Source of the DNA: an uncultured Lachnospiraceae bacterium | GTDB lineage: Bacteria; Bacillota; Clostridia; Lachnospirales; Lachnospiraceae | DNA: 26,778 nt | Reading direction: 5' to 3' | Assembly: GCA_937885345.1 (NCBI GenBank) | Contig: CAKZZH010000134.1 | Span: forward strand, 1-26,778 | Shown here: positions 7,091 to 14,083 of the stretch, in pieces | Position numbering within the stretch: position 1 is the stretch's first letter | Layout of the letters: each line of letters opens with the position of its first letter | Translations under genes and position numbers: made by a program | Notes under the pieces: model-generated | What the model saw: the letters and a program-made list of their open reading frames with translations, nothing else | Database searches by the model: none | What the model was told of the DNA's origin: nothing

Positions 7091-9175
7091 CTACTTGGTA
7101 AGTATCTCCATGATTTCATTACTTCTTGCGATAAAATCAGCCATCGCGTCAGGCGAAAGCGGTCCGTGACTGACTCTTGCAAGATCGTAGAGCTGCTTTG
7201 CTATAAGCTCTGCATTATCTCCCTCAGGATTATCGAGAAGGTAATTCACAAGGTTGTTGGATGTGTTGAGTACAAGGCACTGACCGTATTCATCCATACC
7301 GTCGGGTGTATTTCCCGTGCCGTACATCTTCATCATATCAGCCATTCTCTTGGAATCCTCATTGACGGTGATCATTGAAGCGATCTTCGTATCCTTAAGC
7401 TTCTGAGCCTTAACCTCAAGCTCCTCTTTGCCGAGTATCTTTCTGAACATCTCGGTAAGCTTATCTGCCTTTTCCTTGAGAACATTCTCATCTTCCTCTT
7501 CAGCCAGACCTTCGCTAAGATCGGAGTCTATCGAAAGGAACTTAACGCCCTCATTCTTCTGCTCAAGACGCTGTATAAAAGGCTGATCGATACCATGCTT
7601 AAGAATAACCGCATCTTTGCCGGCCTCCTTAAACATCTTGATATATTGTCCCTGCTTAACCTCGTCGGTCACATAGAAAATCTTGATCTCGGGCTTCTTC
7701 TCCGGATCCTTGTTCTCCTCAGACTTATCTTCAGCCTTCTCCCAGGCCTTCTCCTCAGCGTCCTCGCCGCCCTCTGAATTCTCGGCGCCGGAAGCGTTGT
7801 CCACGCACTCCTTAAATGTAAGGTACTTACCGTCAAGGTTCTTAAAAAGAATGGAGTCATTCATCTTCTCTGCAAACTTCTCATCCTTCAGACAGCCGAA
7901 CTCGATAAAGGGGCTGATATCATCCCAGTATTTCTCATAATTATCCTTATCCGTTTTACACATGCCGGTAAGCTTATCGGCAACCTTCTTGGTAATGTAA
8001 TCGGATATTTTCTTAACAAAGCCATCGTTCTGAAGCGCACTTCTCGATACATTGAGAGGCAGATCCGGACAATCGATGACACCCTTAAGAAGCATTAAGA
8101 ACTCGGGTATAACCTCCTTGATATTGTCCGCAACGAACACCTGATTATTATATAACTTGATCACGCCTTCAGCGGACTCAAACTCCAGATTGATCTTGGG
8201 AAAGTACAGAATTCCCTTAAGATTAAACGGATAATCCATATTAAGGTGTATCCAGAAAAGAGGCTCTTTGTAATCATTAAATACTTTACGGTAAAATGCT
8301 TTATATTCCTCATCCGTACAATCATTGGGATGCTTGGTCCAAAGCGGTGAGGTATCGCTGAGTGACACGGGACGTTTCTTGATCTTGTACTGATTCTTGG
8401 CAGGTGAAGCCTCAACGGTCTTCTTATTGCCATCCTCATCCTCAATCTCTTTCATCTTGGCTTCTTCTACGATTTCCTCTATTATGGTATCGCTCTCAAG
8501 AAGCTCGTCCTTCTCAATGATTTCGGTCTTCTCTTCCGTATCGTCTGCATTGTTTATGAAAATCTCATAAGGCATAAAAGAACAGTACTTGGAAATAACC
8601 TCTTTGGCCCTGTATTCATTGGAGAACTCGGTTGAATCATCGTTAAGATACAAAGTAATCTTGGTACCGACCTCGGCCTTGTCGCCGTCCTTCATATCAA
8701 ACTCTGTGCCGCCATCACACTCCCAGTGTACAGCCTTAGCTCCCTCCTTGTATGAAAGAGTGTCGATGGTAACTCTCTGAGCAACCATAAATGCCGAATA
8801 GAATCCAAGTCCGAAATGACCGATGATCTGGTCCTCGTTGGTCTTATCCTTGTACTTCTCAAGGAATGCCTCAGCTCCCGAGAAAGCGATCTGATTGATG
8901 TATTCCTCAACCTCTTCGCCCGTCATTCCGAGACCGTTATCGATAAATTCAATGGTCTTGTCCTTAGAACTTACATTGATATGAATACTGTACTTCGCAT
9001 CGTCCGGCTCGGTATATTCACCGATAAGAGCGAGTTTCTTAAGTTTTGTGATCGCATCGCATCCGTTTGATATGAGCTCTCTGAAGAAAATATCGTGATC
9101 TGAATACATCCACTTCTTGATTATCGGGAAAATATTCTCACTGTTAATTGATAATGAACCATGTTTCTCTGCCAT
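7091..9175 (-). CDS. htpG: Hsp90-family molecular chaperone HtpG
   Basis: A 694-aa cytosolic ATP-dependent chaperone with all three Hsp90 domains. The N-terminal ATPase has FFRELISNGCDAITK, DNGLGMT and GHFGLGFYSAFMVA. The middle domain has LNVSRSALQ, and the C-terminal dimerisation domain begins near residue 520. It is longer than the 620-630 aa usual for HtpG. Extra charged material lies around residues 459-496 (Glu/Lys/Asp-rich, encoded near 7687-7800), and a smaller charged segment is near residue 240. The ATG at 9175 is preceded by AAGGAG; in-frame codons upstream lack a site. A CIRCE element and a promoter lie in the gap before it, indicating heat-shock control by HrcA. Confidence 0.96.
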   Translation of the reverse strand: MAEKHGSLSINSENIFPIIKKWMYSDHDIFFRELISNGCDAITKLKKLALIGEYTEPDDAKYSIHINVSSKDKTIEFIDNGLGMTGEEVEEYINQIAFSGAEAFLEKYKDKTNEDQIIGHFGLGFYSAFMVAQRVTIDTLSYKEGAKAVHWECDGGTEFDMKDGDKAEVGTKITLYLNDDSTEFSNEYRAKEVISKYCSFMPYEIFINNADDTEEKTEIIEKDELLESDTIIEEIVEEAKMKEIEDEDGNKKTVEASPAKNQYKIKKRPVSLSDTSPLWTKHPNDCTDEEYKAFYRKVFNDYKEPLFWIHLNMDYPFNLKGILYFPKINLEFESAEGVIKLYNNQVFVADNIKEVIPEFLMLLKGVIDCPDLPLNVSRSALQNDGFVKKISDYITKKVADKLTGMCKTDKDNYEKYWDDISPFIEFGCLKDEKFAEKMNDSILFKNLDGKYLTFKECVDNASGAENSEGGEDAEEKAWEKAEDKSEENKDPEKKPEIKIFYVTDEVKQGQYIKMFKEAGKDAVILKHGIDQPFIQRLEQKNEGVKFLSIDSDLSEGLAEEEDENVLKEKADKLTEMFRKILGKEELEVKAQKLKDTKIASMITVNEDSKRMADMMKMYGTGNTPDGMDEYGQCLVLNTSNNLVNYLLDNPEGDNAELIAKQLYDLARVSHGPLSPDAMADFIARSNEIMEILTK

Positions 9176-9272
9176 TTTATAACATCTCCTTGCCTGATAT
9201 TTGGAATCCTTCATTTATCCGATTCCTGTCTTAGTAAGCAAATAGAAAAACCATATTGCCTTGCCAAGACAT

Positions 9273-9301
9273 AGTGTAATACCAATAAAATACAATGTCA
9301 A
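9273..9301 (-). promoter_or_regulatory. htpG promoter
   Basis: On the minus strand a perfect TTGACA (9301-9296), a 17-nt spacer and TACACT (9278-9273, four of six) lie about 100 bp before the htpG start. The leader would be roughly 90 nt. The promoter is 8 bp downstream of the CIRCE repeat, so HrcA would bind just upstream of the -35 box. Confidence 0.65.
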
Positions 9302-9302
9302 G

Positions 9303-9336
9303 AAAAAAATTAGCACTCCTGACGCTTGAGTGCTAA
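9303..9336 (-). terminator. Intrinsic terminator formed by the CIRCE repeat
   Basis: Read on the minus strand, the 9-bp CIRCE stem with a 9-nt loop is followed directly by seven T residues (9309-9303). It starts 10 bp after the stop of the upstream lipoprotein gene. This is the layout of a rho-independent terminator, although the stem has only four GC pairs. Termination is inferred from structure. Confidence 0.6.
9310..9336 (-). promoter_or_regulatory. CIRCE element (HrcA operator)
   Basis: A perfect match to the CIRCE consensus: TTAGCACTC (9310-9318), a 9-bp spacer, and GAGTGCTAA (9328-9336). CIRCE is the operator of the heat-shock repressor HrcA. It lies between the 409-aa lipoprotein gene and htpG, both minus-strand. 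Its position, ending 8 bp upstream of the htpG -35 box, is not the usual one at or downstream of the transcription start. Confidence 0.95.
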
Positions 9337-9346
9337 CAATCGTATT

Positions 9347-10576
9347 TTACCACCATATGCTATGATTGGATCTCTCCAGATTATAGTTATCAAGATCATC
9401 AAAGCCTATAATATCGCCGTCCAACATATTCACATAGAACAGATCGCCTACGTTAAGGAGCGGTGCGACAATATACATTGAATCCTTAAGATATGTGTGA
9501 TTATCAATCTCCATACTGTTAATCTCGATCAGACCGCTCTCGGCATAGTCCGCTGCGTGCTTTTTGATCTCGGTATTCATAATGGTCTTAAGGCTCTCGA
9601 CGCTTATGACCTTATCCGTAGTCTCTTTCTCAACAAGATTTCTCGGGCCGTTAATGTTGAGTGAAACCATCGTATCGCCCATGCAACCGACCCACGCATA
9701 ATCCCTGTAATAGAGACTTGAATAATCGCTTCCGTCGGCATAGTAATAACTTGCATACCATTCAGAGGTGGTATAACTCGATTCGGAAGCATCATACTGA
9801 AGCATCTCGGGATTGATGCCCAGCTTCTCCAAAAGCGTCTGCCCGACCGTTGAAATCTCTGAGATCGAAGCTGTACAATCACCGAAATAATCGGTAAGTA
9901 CAGCCATTCGATCACTGTCGCCATCAAGCGATGAATAACGGACATCGTAATACAGATTAATTATATTAACGGGTGCCTTAGGTCCCCACCAGTCGCTTCC
10001 GGCCTTCCGAAAATTCAGTACAAGTAACACATCATCACCGTATCTGCACATATAGAGATCTTCATCATATGTGGTCACAGGAACATAATCCGAGGGTGCA
10101 GTATCCAGTAGTTCATTATACCGTTCCAGCGCTTCCTTGTATGTTCCGCCATATTCCGACCAGTCATCACCGCGTTCGTTATTTATTGCCGTCTCGCATG
10201 CATCCACAATGACCTGGATCTCGAATACCGGAAGGTACTCATCTTCGTAATAATATATAGGCTTGCTTCCGAATATTGCCTGGGCAATTTCCTTTTTGTA
10301 ATTGTTGTCTACTTCGACTGCCTCACTGATACAGTAATTCACGGTCGTTCCGTTATATTTTACCGACGAATCGAACTTAACGCTGTAATTCTCACCTTTC
10401 ACATTCTCGAACTCATATGTATCGCTGAAGACATAATTGTCATACTCCGACAGAGTACCGAGTGCAGGGGTAAAAATTTCACCGTCATTACCCTGTCTTA
10501 TCGTATAGCCTGGTTTACATCCCGATAAAATGAGCACCGCCGCGCTAATTGCCAAAATACTTCTCGAATATTTCAT
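9347..10576 (-). CDS. Hypothetical lipoprotein
   Basis: I recognise no family in this 409-aa protein. The N terminus is a lipoprotein signal: Lys/Arg, a hydrophobic run and lipobox LSGC with Cys20, so the mature protein should be anchored on the outside of the membrane. The remainder is soluble, acidic and rich in Tyr/Asp/Ser, with clusters such as YYYEDEYLP and SYYYADGSDYSSLYY, as in extracellular beta-rich proteins. The ATG at 10576 has GGGGA 6 nt upstream; another ATG at 10588 has a poorly spaced site. It overlaps the 3' end of the parvulin-like gene by 32 bp, so the two are translated together. A partner role for the neighbouring folding factor, or being its client, is speculative. Confidence 0.8.
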   Translation of the reverse strand: MKYSRSILAISAAVLILSGCKPGYTIRQGNDGEIFTPALGTLSEYDNYVFSDTYEFENVKGENYSVKFDSSVKYNGTTVNYCISEAVEVDNNYKKEIAQAIFGSKPIYYYEDEYLPVFEIQVIVDACETAINNERGDDWSEYGGTYKEALERYNELLDTAPSDYVPVTTYDEDLYMCRYGDDVLLVLNFRKAGSDWWGPKAPVNIINLYYDVRYSSLDGDSDRMAVLTDYFGDCTASISEISTVGQTLLEKLGINPEMLQYDASESSYTTSEWYASYYYADGSDYSSLYYRDYAWVGCMGDTMVSLNINGPRNLVEKETTDKVISVESLKTIMNTEIKKHAADYAESGLIEINSMEIDNHTYLKDSMYIVAPLLNVGDLFYVNMLDGDIIGFDDLDNYNLERSNHSIWW

Positions 10577-11588
10577 AAAATTCCCCATTACCTTTTACAA
10601 TTTCGTCAACATTTATCCGGTCATAAATTGCCGTATTATATTCAATCTCAACACCCTGCGCGTATGATATAAAACTCTGCTTAAAAAGCGTACTTCTTCT
10701 CGAGAGAATGATCGCTGCTTTTCTCGCCTCATAGTCGCTCTCAACATTGTCATTCGTGCATTTTAAAATATATATACCGTCGCCGGTCTCGATCGGAGAC
10801 GAATACTCGCCGCTTTCAAGATCGAAAGCCGCCTTTTCGAAGGCATTCTCCATCTCACCGATACCTATCTCCATGGTATATTCTTCACTGTCGCTGTACT
10901 GCTTGATAAGCATCGTAAACTGTTCGCCATCATCAAGCAGGGATACGATCCGCTCTGCAAGCTTCATTTTATCGGACTTACCGGCCGATGAAATCTCGGT
11001 CATCCGCCCTTCGTCATCAGCCTCATGATAACTGAGCAGGATGTACTGTAGATCGATGATCCTGGCTTCATCAATGCTGACCTCTGTATCCACTGTCGAT
11101 GTGATCCCGTAGAAAGTTTTCTGCGCCATCAGCATATCCATATACAGTTCCTTCACCGTACTCTCTGTAAAGCCCGGGTCCACCGCATTATCAAGCGAAT
11201 CATAATATTCCTTCGCTGCCTTGCTGACCGTTTCTTCTTCATTGGAGGTTATACCGACTCCGATATCGTCAGCCATGATCCTTATGTACTCGATATTAAA
11301 AGCCATATCGCTGACGGATGCTTTGACATAATCCTCCATCGTCTCTCCGTATATGACTTCCTTCCAAATGCCGGAATTAAAGGTGTTCTCATAGGAATAT
11401 TTCTGCTCCGAAAGAAGGAGCATAAGCCTGTCCAGACCTATCCTCTCGTTGCCGACTCTTGCATATACTTCATCGGGAAGCCCCGCGGTAATCCTGTATG
11501 TGCCACAGCCGCACAGAGACACTGCCGCAGCCGCAAGAATGAGCGCCACGGATTTGTTAAGATGTTTTAATATTCTATGCTTCAACAT
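10545..11588 (-). CDS. Parvulin/PrsA-like lipoprotein (peptidyl-prolyl isomerase fold)
   Basis: A 347-aa lipoprotein with signal and lipobox LCGC (Cys28). Residues 40-165 resemble the helical SurA/PrsA chaperone region. Residues 178-278 follow the rotamase pattern: IIDLQYILL, a helix, then GEQFTMLIKQYSD, ENAFEKAAFDLESGEYSSPI and GIYILKCT. PrsA-type proteins assist folding of exported proteins outside the membrane. The usual active-site His of the HIL motif is Tyr here (Tyr182) and the GGDLG-type loop is MEIGIGEM, so isomerase activity may be lost. The ATG at 11588 is preceded by GGAAGA and overlaps the 84-aa gene by 14 bp; longer in-frame starts would overlap that gene out of frame and add a non-signal N terminus. 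Confidence 0.8.
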   Translation of the reverse strand: MLKHRILKHLNKSVALILAAAAVSLCGCGTYRITAGLPDEVYARVGNERIGLDRLMLLLSEQKYSYENTFNSGIWKEVIYGETMEDYVKASVSDMAFNIEYIRIMADDIGVGITSNEEETVSKAAKEYYDSLDNAVDPGFTESTVKELYMDMLMAQKTFYGITSTVDTEVSIDEARIIDLQYILLSYHEADDEGRMTEISSAGKSDKMKLAERIVSLLDDGEQFTMLIKQYSDSEEYTMEIGIGEMENAFEKAAFDLESGEYSSPIETGDGIYILKCTNDNVESDYEARKAAIILSRRSTLFKQSFISYAQGVEIEYNTAIYDRINVDEIVKGNGEFYEIFEKYFGN

Positions 11589-11829
11589 ACAAATATCTTC
11601 CTTCACCGAGAGCAAAGACCTCCAGAAGGTTCTCGGCCCTCTCTCCGTCAAGATCCACGCCTTCTTCTTCAAGATAAGACTCAAGCTCCGTCAGATCATC
11701 AAATACCGTCGCCATATTGTCGAGAAGAAAATCCAGCGCCTCCTCTTCATTATCGGCAACCTTCTCCGGAAACAGCTTCAGCTGGTCTCTGAGAAAGATT
11801 TTTGTACATTCTTTGTTGGGTTCTGTCAT
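11575..11829 (-). CDS. Small acidic protein of unknown function
   Basis: An 84-aa protein with no family I can name. It is acidic and looks all-helical (KVADNEEEALDFLLDN, FDDLTELESYLEEEGVDL), with a short Tyr-rich end (GRYLYVEA). There is no signal or membrane segment, so it is probably cytoplasmic. A strong AAGGAG ribosome site lies 6 nt before the ATG. The ATG is 2 bp after the maf stop, and the 3' end overlaps the next lipoprotein gene by 14 bp, so it is embedded in the operon and is almost certainly translated. Confidence 0.75.
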   Translation of the reverse strand: MTEPNKECTKIFLRDQLKLFPEKVADNEEEALDFLLDNMATVFDDLTELESYLEEEGVDLDGERAENLLEVFALGEGRYLYVEA

Positions 11830-11831
11830 GA

Positions 11832-12449
11832 TTATCTCCTTATAAACCGCTTAAGTTCCCGGTGAAGCCTTGCGATCGGAAGTCCGACCACATTATAGAA
11901 ATCACCCTCTATCGCGGTAACATATTTACCGAAAATTCCCTGAATCGCATACCCTCCGGCCTTGTCCATAGGTTCCCCGCTCTCTACATATTCCCGGATC
12001 TCTTCATCACTAAGCTCCGTAATATGTACCGCAGTATCCTCATAAAATACGACCTCTTCATCGCCGCAGATAATTGCAACACCCGTAAACACGTGATGTT
12101 CTCCTCCGCTTATCATCGAGATCATCTTGTATGCATCATCTGTATTCGCCGGCTTACCGAGTATCTTACCGCCCGCGGCTACAACCGTATCCGCGCCGAT
12201 ATACACAGTTTGCGCCGTGCTGCTTTCCCCCGCTGCATCGGCCGCGCCCGCTGCGCCGCGTGCCCCCGCTGCCTCACTCGCTCGTGCAACTTCGCGCGCC
12301 TTCTTAAGTGCCAGGCTCTGCACAACCTCTGAAGGAATAGCTGACGTAATGATCTCTTCACCCTTAGCGGGAATCACCTCAAAATCATATCCCGCCATAT
12401 TCATAATCTCGCGTCTTCTCGGCGATGCCGAAGCAAGTACAATTCTCAT
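11832..12449 (-). CDS. maf: Maf-family nucleotide pyrophosphatase
   Basis: A 205-aa Maf protein; these enzymes hydrolyse non-canonical or pyrimidine nucleoside triphosphates to monophosphates and influence septation. The diagnostic N terminus LASASPRRREIM, the later GADTVV with the active-site Asp, and GKILGKP and SGGEHHVFTGV are present. It is about 15-20 residues longer than usual because of an Ala/Gly-rich insertion at about 57-79, just before the GADTVV strand. GGAG lies 10 nt upstream of the ATG. It is the first gene of the maf - 84 aa - parvulin - lipoprotein operon. Substrate class is not resolved from sequence. Confidence 0.92.
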   Translation of the reverse strand: MRIVLASASPRRREIMNMAGYDFEVIPAKGEEIITSAIPSEVVQSLALKKAREVARASEAAGARGAAGAADAAGESSTAQTVYIGADTVVAAGGKILGKPANTDDAYKMISMISGGEHHVFTGVAIICGDEEVVFYEDTAVHITELSDEEIREYVESGEPMDKAGGYAIQGIFGKYVTAIEGDFYNVVGLPIARLHRELKRFIRR

Positions 12450-12478
12450 ATCATTTTCACTCCGATTTTACTCAGAAG

Positions 12479-12484
12479 ATTATA
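12479..12484 (-). promoter_or_regulatory. Probable -10 box of the maf operon
   Basis: A perfect TATAAT on the minus strand lies 30 bp upstream of the maf start codon. The best -35 at 17 bp spacing is TGGCAT, which is poor, so only the -10 is well supported. Confidence 0.45.
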
Positions 12485-12521
12485 CATCATTTTATAATAA
12501 AATGCCACAATCCGATAGTTC

Positions 12522-12550
12522 TTGAAACTCGCACTTTCGTGTGATATTCT
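12522..12550 (+). promoter_or_regulatory. Promoter of the DUF1292 gene
   Basis: TTGAAA (12522-12527), a 17-nt spacer and TATTCT (12545-12550) lie just before the strong ribosome site AAAGGGAGGG and the ATG at 12574. Start of transcription would be near 12557, giving a leader of under 20 nt. Confidence 0.6.
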
Positions 12551-12573
12551 AGGGCAAAGAAAGGGAGGGTACC

Positions 12574-12903
12574 ATGTCTGATAACAAGAACAACGAATTT
12601 GATGAGAATACTCTTAATCTTGACGAAGATATTAACGATTACTTTGTAACGCTGAACCTTGAAGAAGGCGATGTGGAATGCCAGGTTATGTCCATATTCG
12701 AAGCGGACGGCAAGGATTACATTGCGCTTTTGCCCCTCGATGATAAGGGCAATCCCGGCGACGAATTCTACATCTACGGATACAAGGAAGATAAAGACGG
12801 CAACCCCGATCTCATCTACATCGATGATGAAGATGAATATGAAGCTGCCGTTGATGCTTTTGATGAAATCCTCGATGACCAGATGTTTGATGAGGATGAT
12901 TAA
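12574..12903 (+). CDS. DUF1292 family acidic protein
   Basis: A 109-aa very acidic protein of the DUF1292 (YrzB-like) family, common in Firmicutes and of unknown function. Family-type segments are visible: YFVTLNLEEGDVECQVM, then FEADGKDYIALLPLD, then EFYIYGYKED, with acidic ends (DEDEYEAAVDAFDEILDDQ). There is no membrane or signal sequence. It stands alone, transcribed divergently from maf and converging 2 bp from a membrane-anchored hydrolase gene, with no hairpin visible between the convergent genes. Start and ribosome site are strong. Confidence 0.85.
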   Translation: MSDNKNNEFDENTLNLDEDINDYFVTLNLEEGDVECQVMSIFEADGKDYIALLPLDDKGNPGDEFYIYGYKEDKDGNPDLIYIDDEDEYEAAVDAFDEILDDQMFDEDD

Positions 12904-12922
12904 CATTATATTACATTATATT
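12903..12922. repeat. 10-bp tandem direct repeat between convergent genes
   Basis: ACATTATATT occurs twice in tandem (12903-12912 and 12913-12922). It covers the 2-bp gap and the last codons of the minus-strand hydrolase, so one copy supplies its stop codon. This looks like a simple duplication. Confidence 0.6.
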
Positions 12923-13919
12923 TTGAAACAAAGTCTATAACTGCCCTGTCGTACTCCTCGTGATTGGTCAGACGCAGATGCGAATGCGCACCATGCTCAA
13001 ACCACACGATCTGTTTGTCGGGGCTTTTACATTTCTCGTATATCTTCTGACTCTTAACGGGACGCGAGAATTTGTCCTCCCTGCCGTAAATAAAGAGAAT
13101 CGGAATATCAATCTTATCGATATAATTATACGGGCTGTACTTGTTCGTGCTCTCCCCCGCAACCTTTTTTACAAGGTGCATGCATTCATCAAGCACCGGA
13201 AATACAGGTCTGCCCAGGTCCTTCATATGTTCCTTGAAGCTCTCTCTGAAATTATAAAATGCGCCCTCAAGAACAAGCCCTTTGATCGAGGCCGGCGCCG
13301 GAGTGCTTCTGAGCGGGTTTTCTCTTGCACTTGCAAGGATTGCGGAAACCGCACCGATACATACGCCGTGGAGCCATATTTTATGGATATTGTGATCCTT
13401 CTCAAGAAATGCGATCCACTCAAGAAGGTCGCCATGCTCCTTAATTCCGATGGTATCATATTTGCCGTCGGATAACCCCCTTGCTCTCTGATCGATAACG
13501 AGCACATTAAGCCCGGCATCAGCATAGGGCTTTGCAAAGAAATACGAATATTTGAGGCACTCGCCCCTTCCGGGAATTATGATAACACACGAATCAGCCC
13601 CCCGGTCGTAATACTCGCCGTAAAGCTTCATATTCTCGCGGTTAACTATCATAACCTCCTTCATGAAAGCAATATTCTCATCCGACCATGCGATTCCCTC
13701 ATTCCACATAGCCACCTGCTCCTCATTGTCGGGAGCCGTGCACTCCCTGAGCCATTTATCCGGCGAGGTCTTAACCAGTTGGAAATCGGTAACCTTTCTT
13801 GCTATCGGCATCGTTATAAAATACATCGCAACAAGTCCACCGATAAGAAGCACCGCAACAAGTGCAAGTACAATTATCGGAATCCACGAAGGTGAAGCAA
13901 TCCAAGCAACATTGTTCAT
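12906..13919 (-). CDS. Membrane-anchored alpha/beta hydrolase with Cys at the nucleophile position
   Basis: A 337-aa alpha/beta-hydrolase-fold protein. One N-terminal membrane segment (about 12-36) should anchor it, with the catalytic domain from about 85. The oxyanion region is IIIPGRGE; the core strand and turn VIDQRARGLSDG is typical. The nucleophile elbow reads WLHGVCIGAVSA, so Cys187 replaces the usual Ser of G-x-S-x-G. The likely acid is Asp282 (GREDKFS) and the likely base is one of the His in EHGAHSHLR (His309 or His312). Cys nucleophiles are known in dienelactone hydrolases, so it may still be active, but on an unknown substrate. AAGGAG precedes the ATG. It is transcribed divergently from the DegV-fakA pair. 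Confidence 0.85.
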   Translation of the reverse strand: MNNVAWIASPSWIPIIVLALVAVLLIGGLVAMYFITMPIARKVTDFQLVKTSPDKWLRECTAPDNEEQVAMWNEGIAWSDENIAFMKEVMIVNRENMKLYGEYYDRGADSCVIIIPGRGECLKYSYFFAKPYADAGLNVLVIDQRARGLSDGKYDTIGIKEHGDLLEWIAFLEKDHNIHKIWLHGVCIGAVSAILASARENPLRSTPAPASIKGLVLEGAFYNFRESFKEHMKDLGRPVFPVLDECMHLVKKVAGESTNKYSPYNYIDKIDIPILFIYGREDKFSRPVKSQKIYEKCKSPDKQIVWFEHGAHSHLRLTNHEEYDRAVIDFVSKYNVI

Positions 13920-13973
13920 CTCTCAAATCTCCTTATTCACCATATAATCCTACTATGAATGGTAATTTCGTAT

Positions 13974-14002
13974 AGTGTAGCAAACCGGTTTTACGATTGC
14001 AA
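13974..14002 (-). promoter_or_regulatory. Probable promoter of the Cys-type hydrolase gene
   Basis: On the minus strand TTGCAA (14002-13997), a 17-nt spacer and TACACT (13979-13974) lie about 55 bp before the start codon. The -35 hexamer is palindromic and is the same six bases as the -35 of the divergent plus-strand promoter. Confidence 0.5.
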
Positions 14003-14025
14003 GTGAAATAAGAATATGATACAAT
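13997..14025 (+). promoter_or_regulatory. Promoter of the DegV-fakA operon
   Basis: TTGCAA (13997-14002), a 17-nt spacer and TACAAT (14020-14025), the -10 preceded by TGA as in an extended -10. Start of transcription would be near 14032, and AAGGGG precedes the ATG at 14084. Confidence 0.65.
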
Positions 14026-14083
14026 TGAAGCCGTCGTGGGCTTAAGCTCATTTCAAAAAAACACAAAAAGAAGGGGAATTTTT

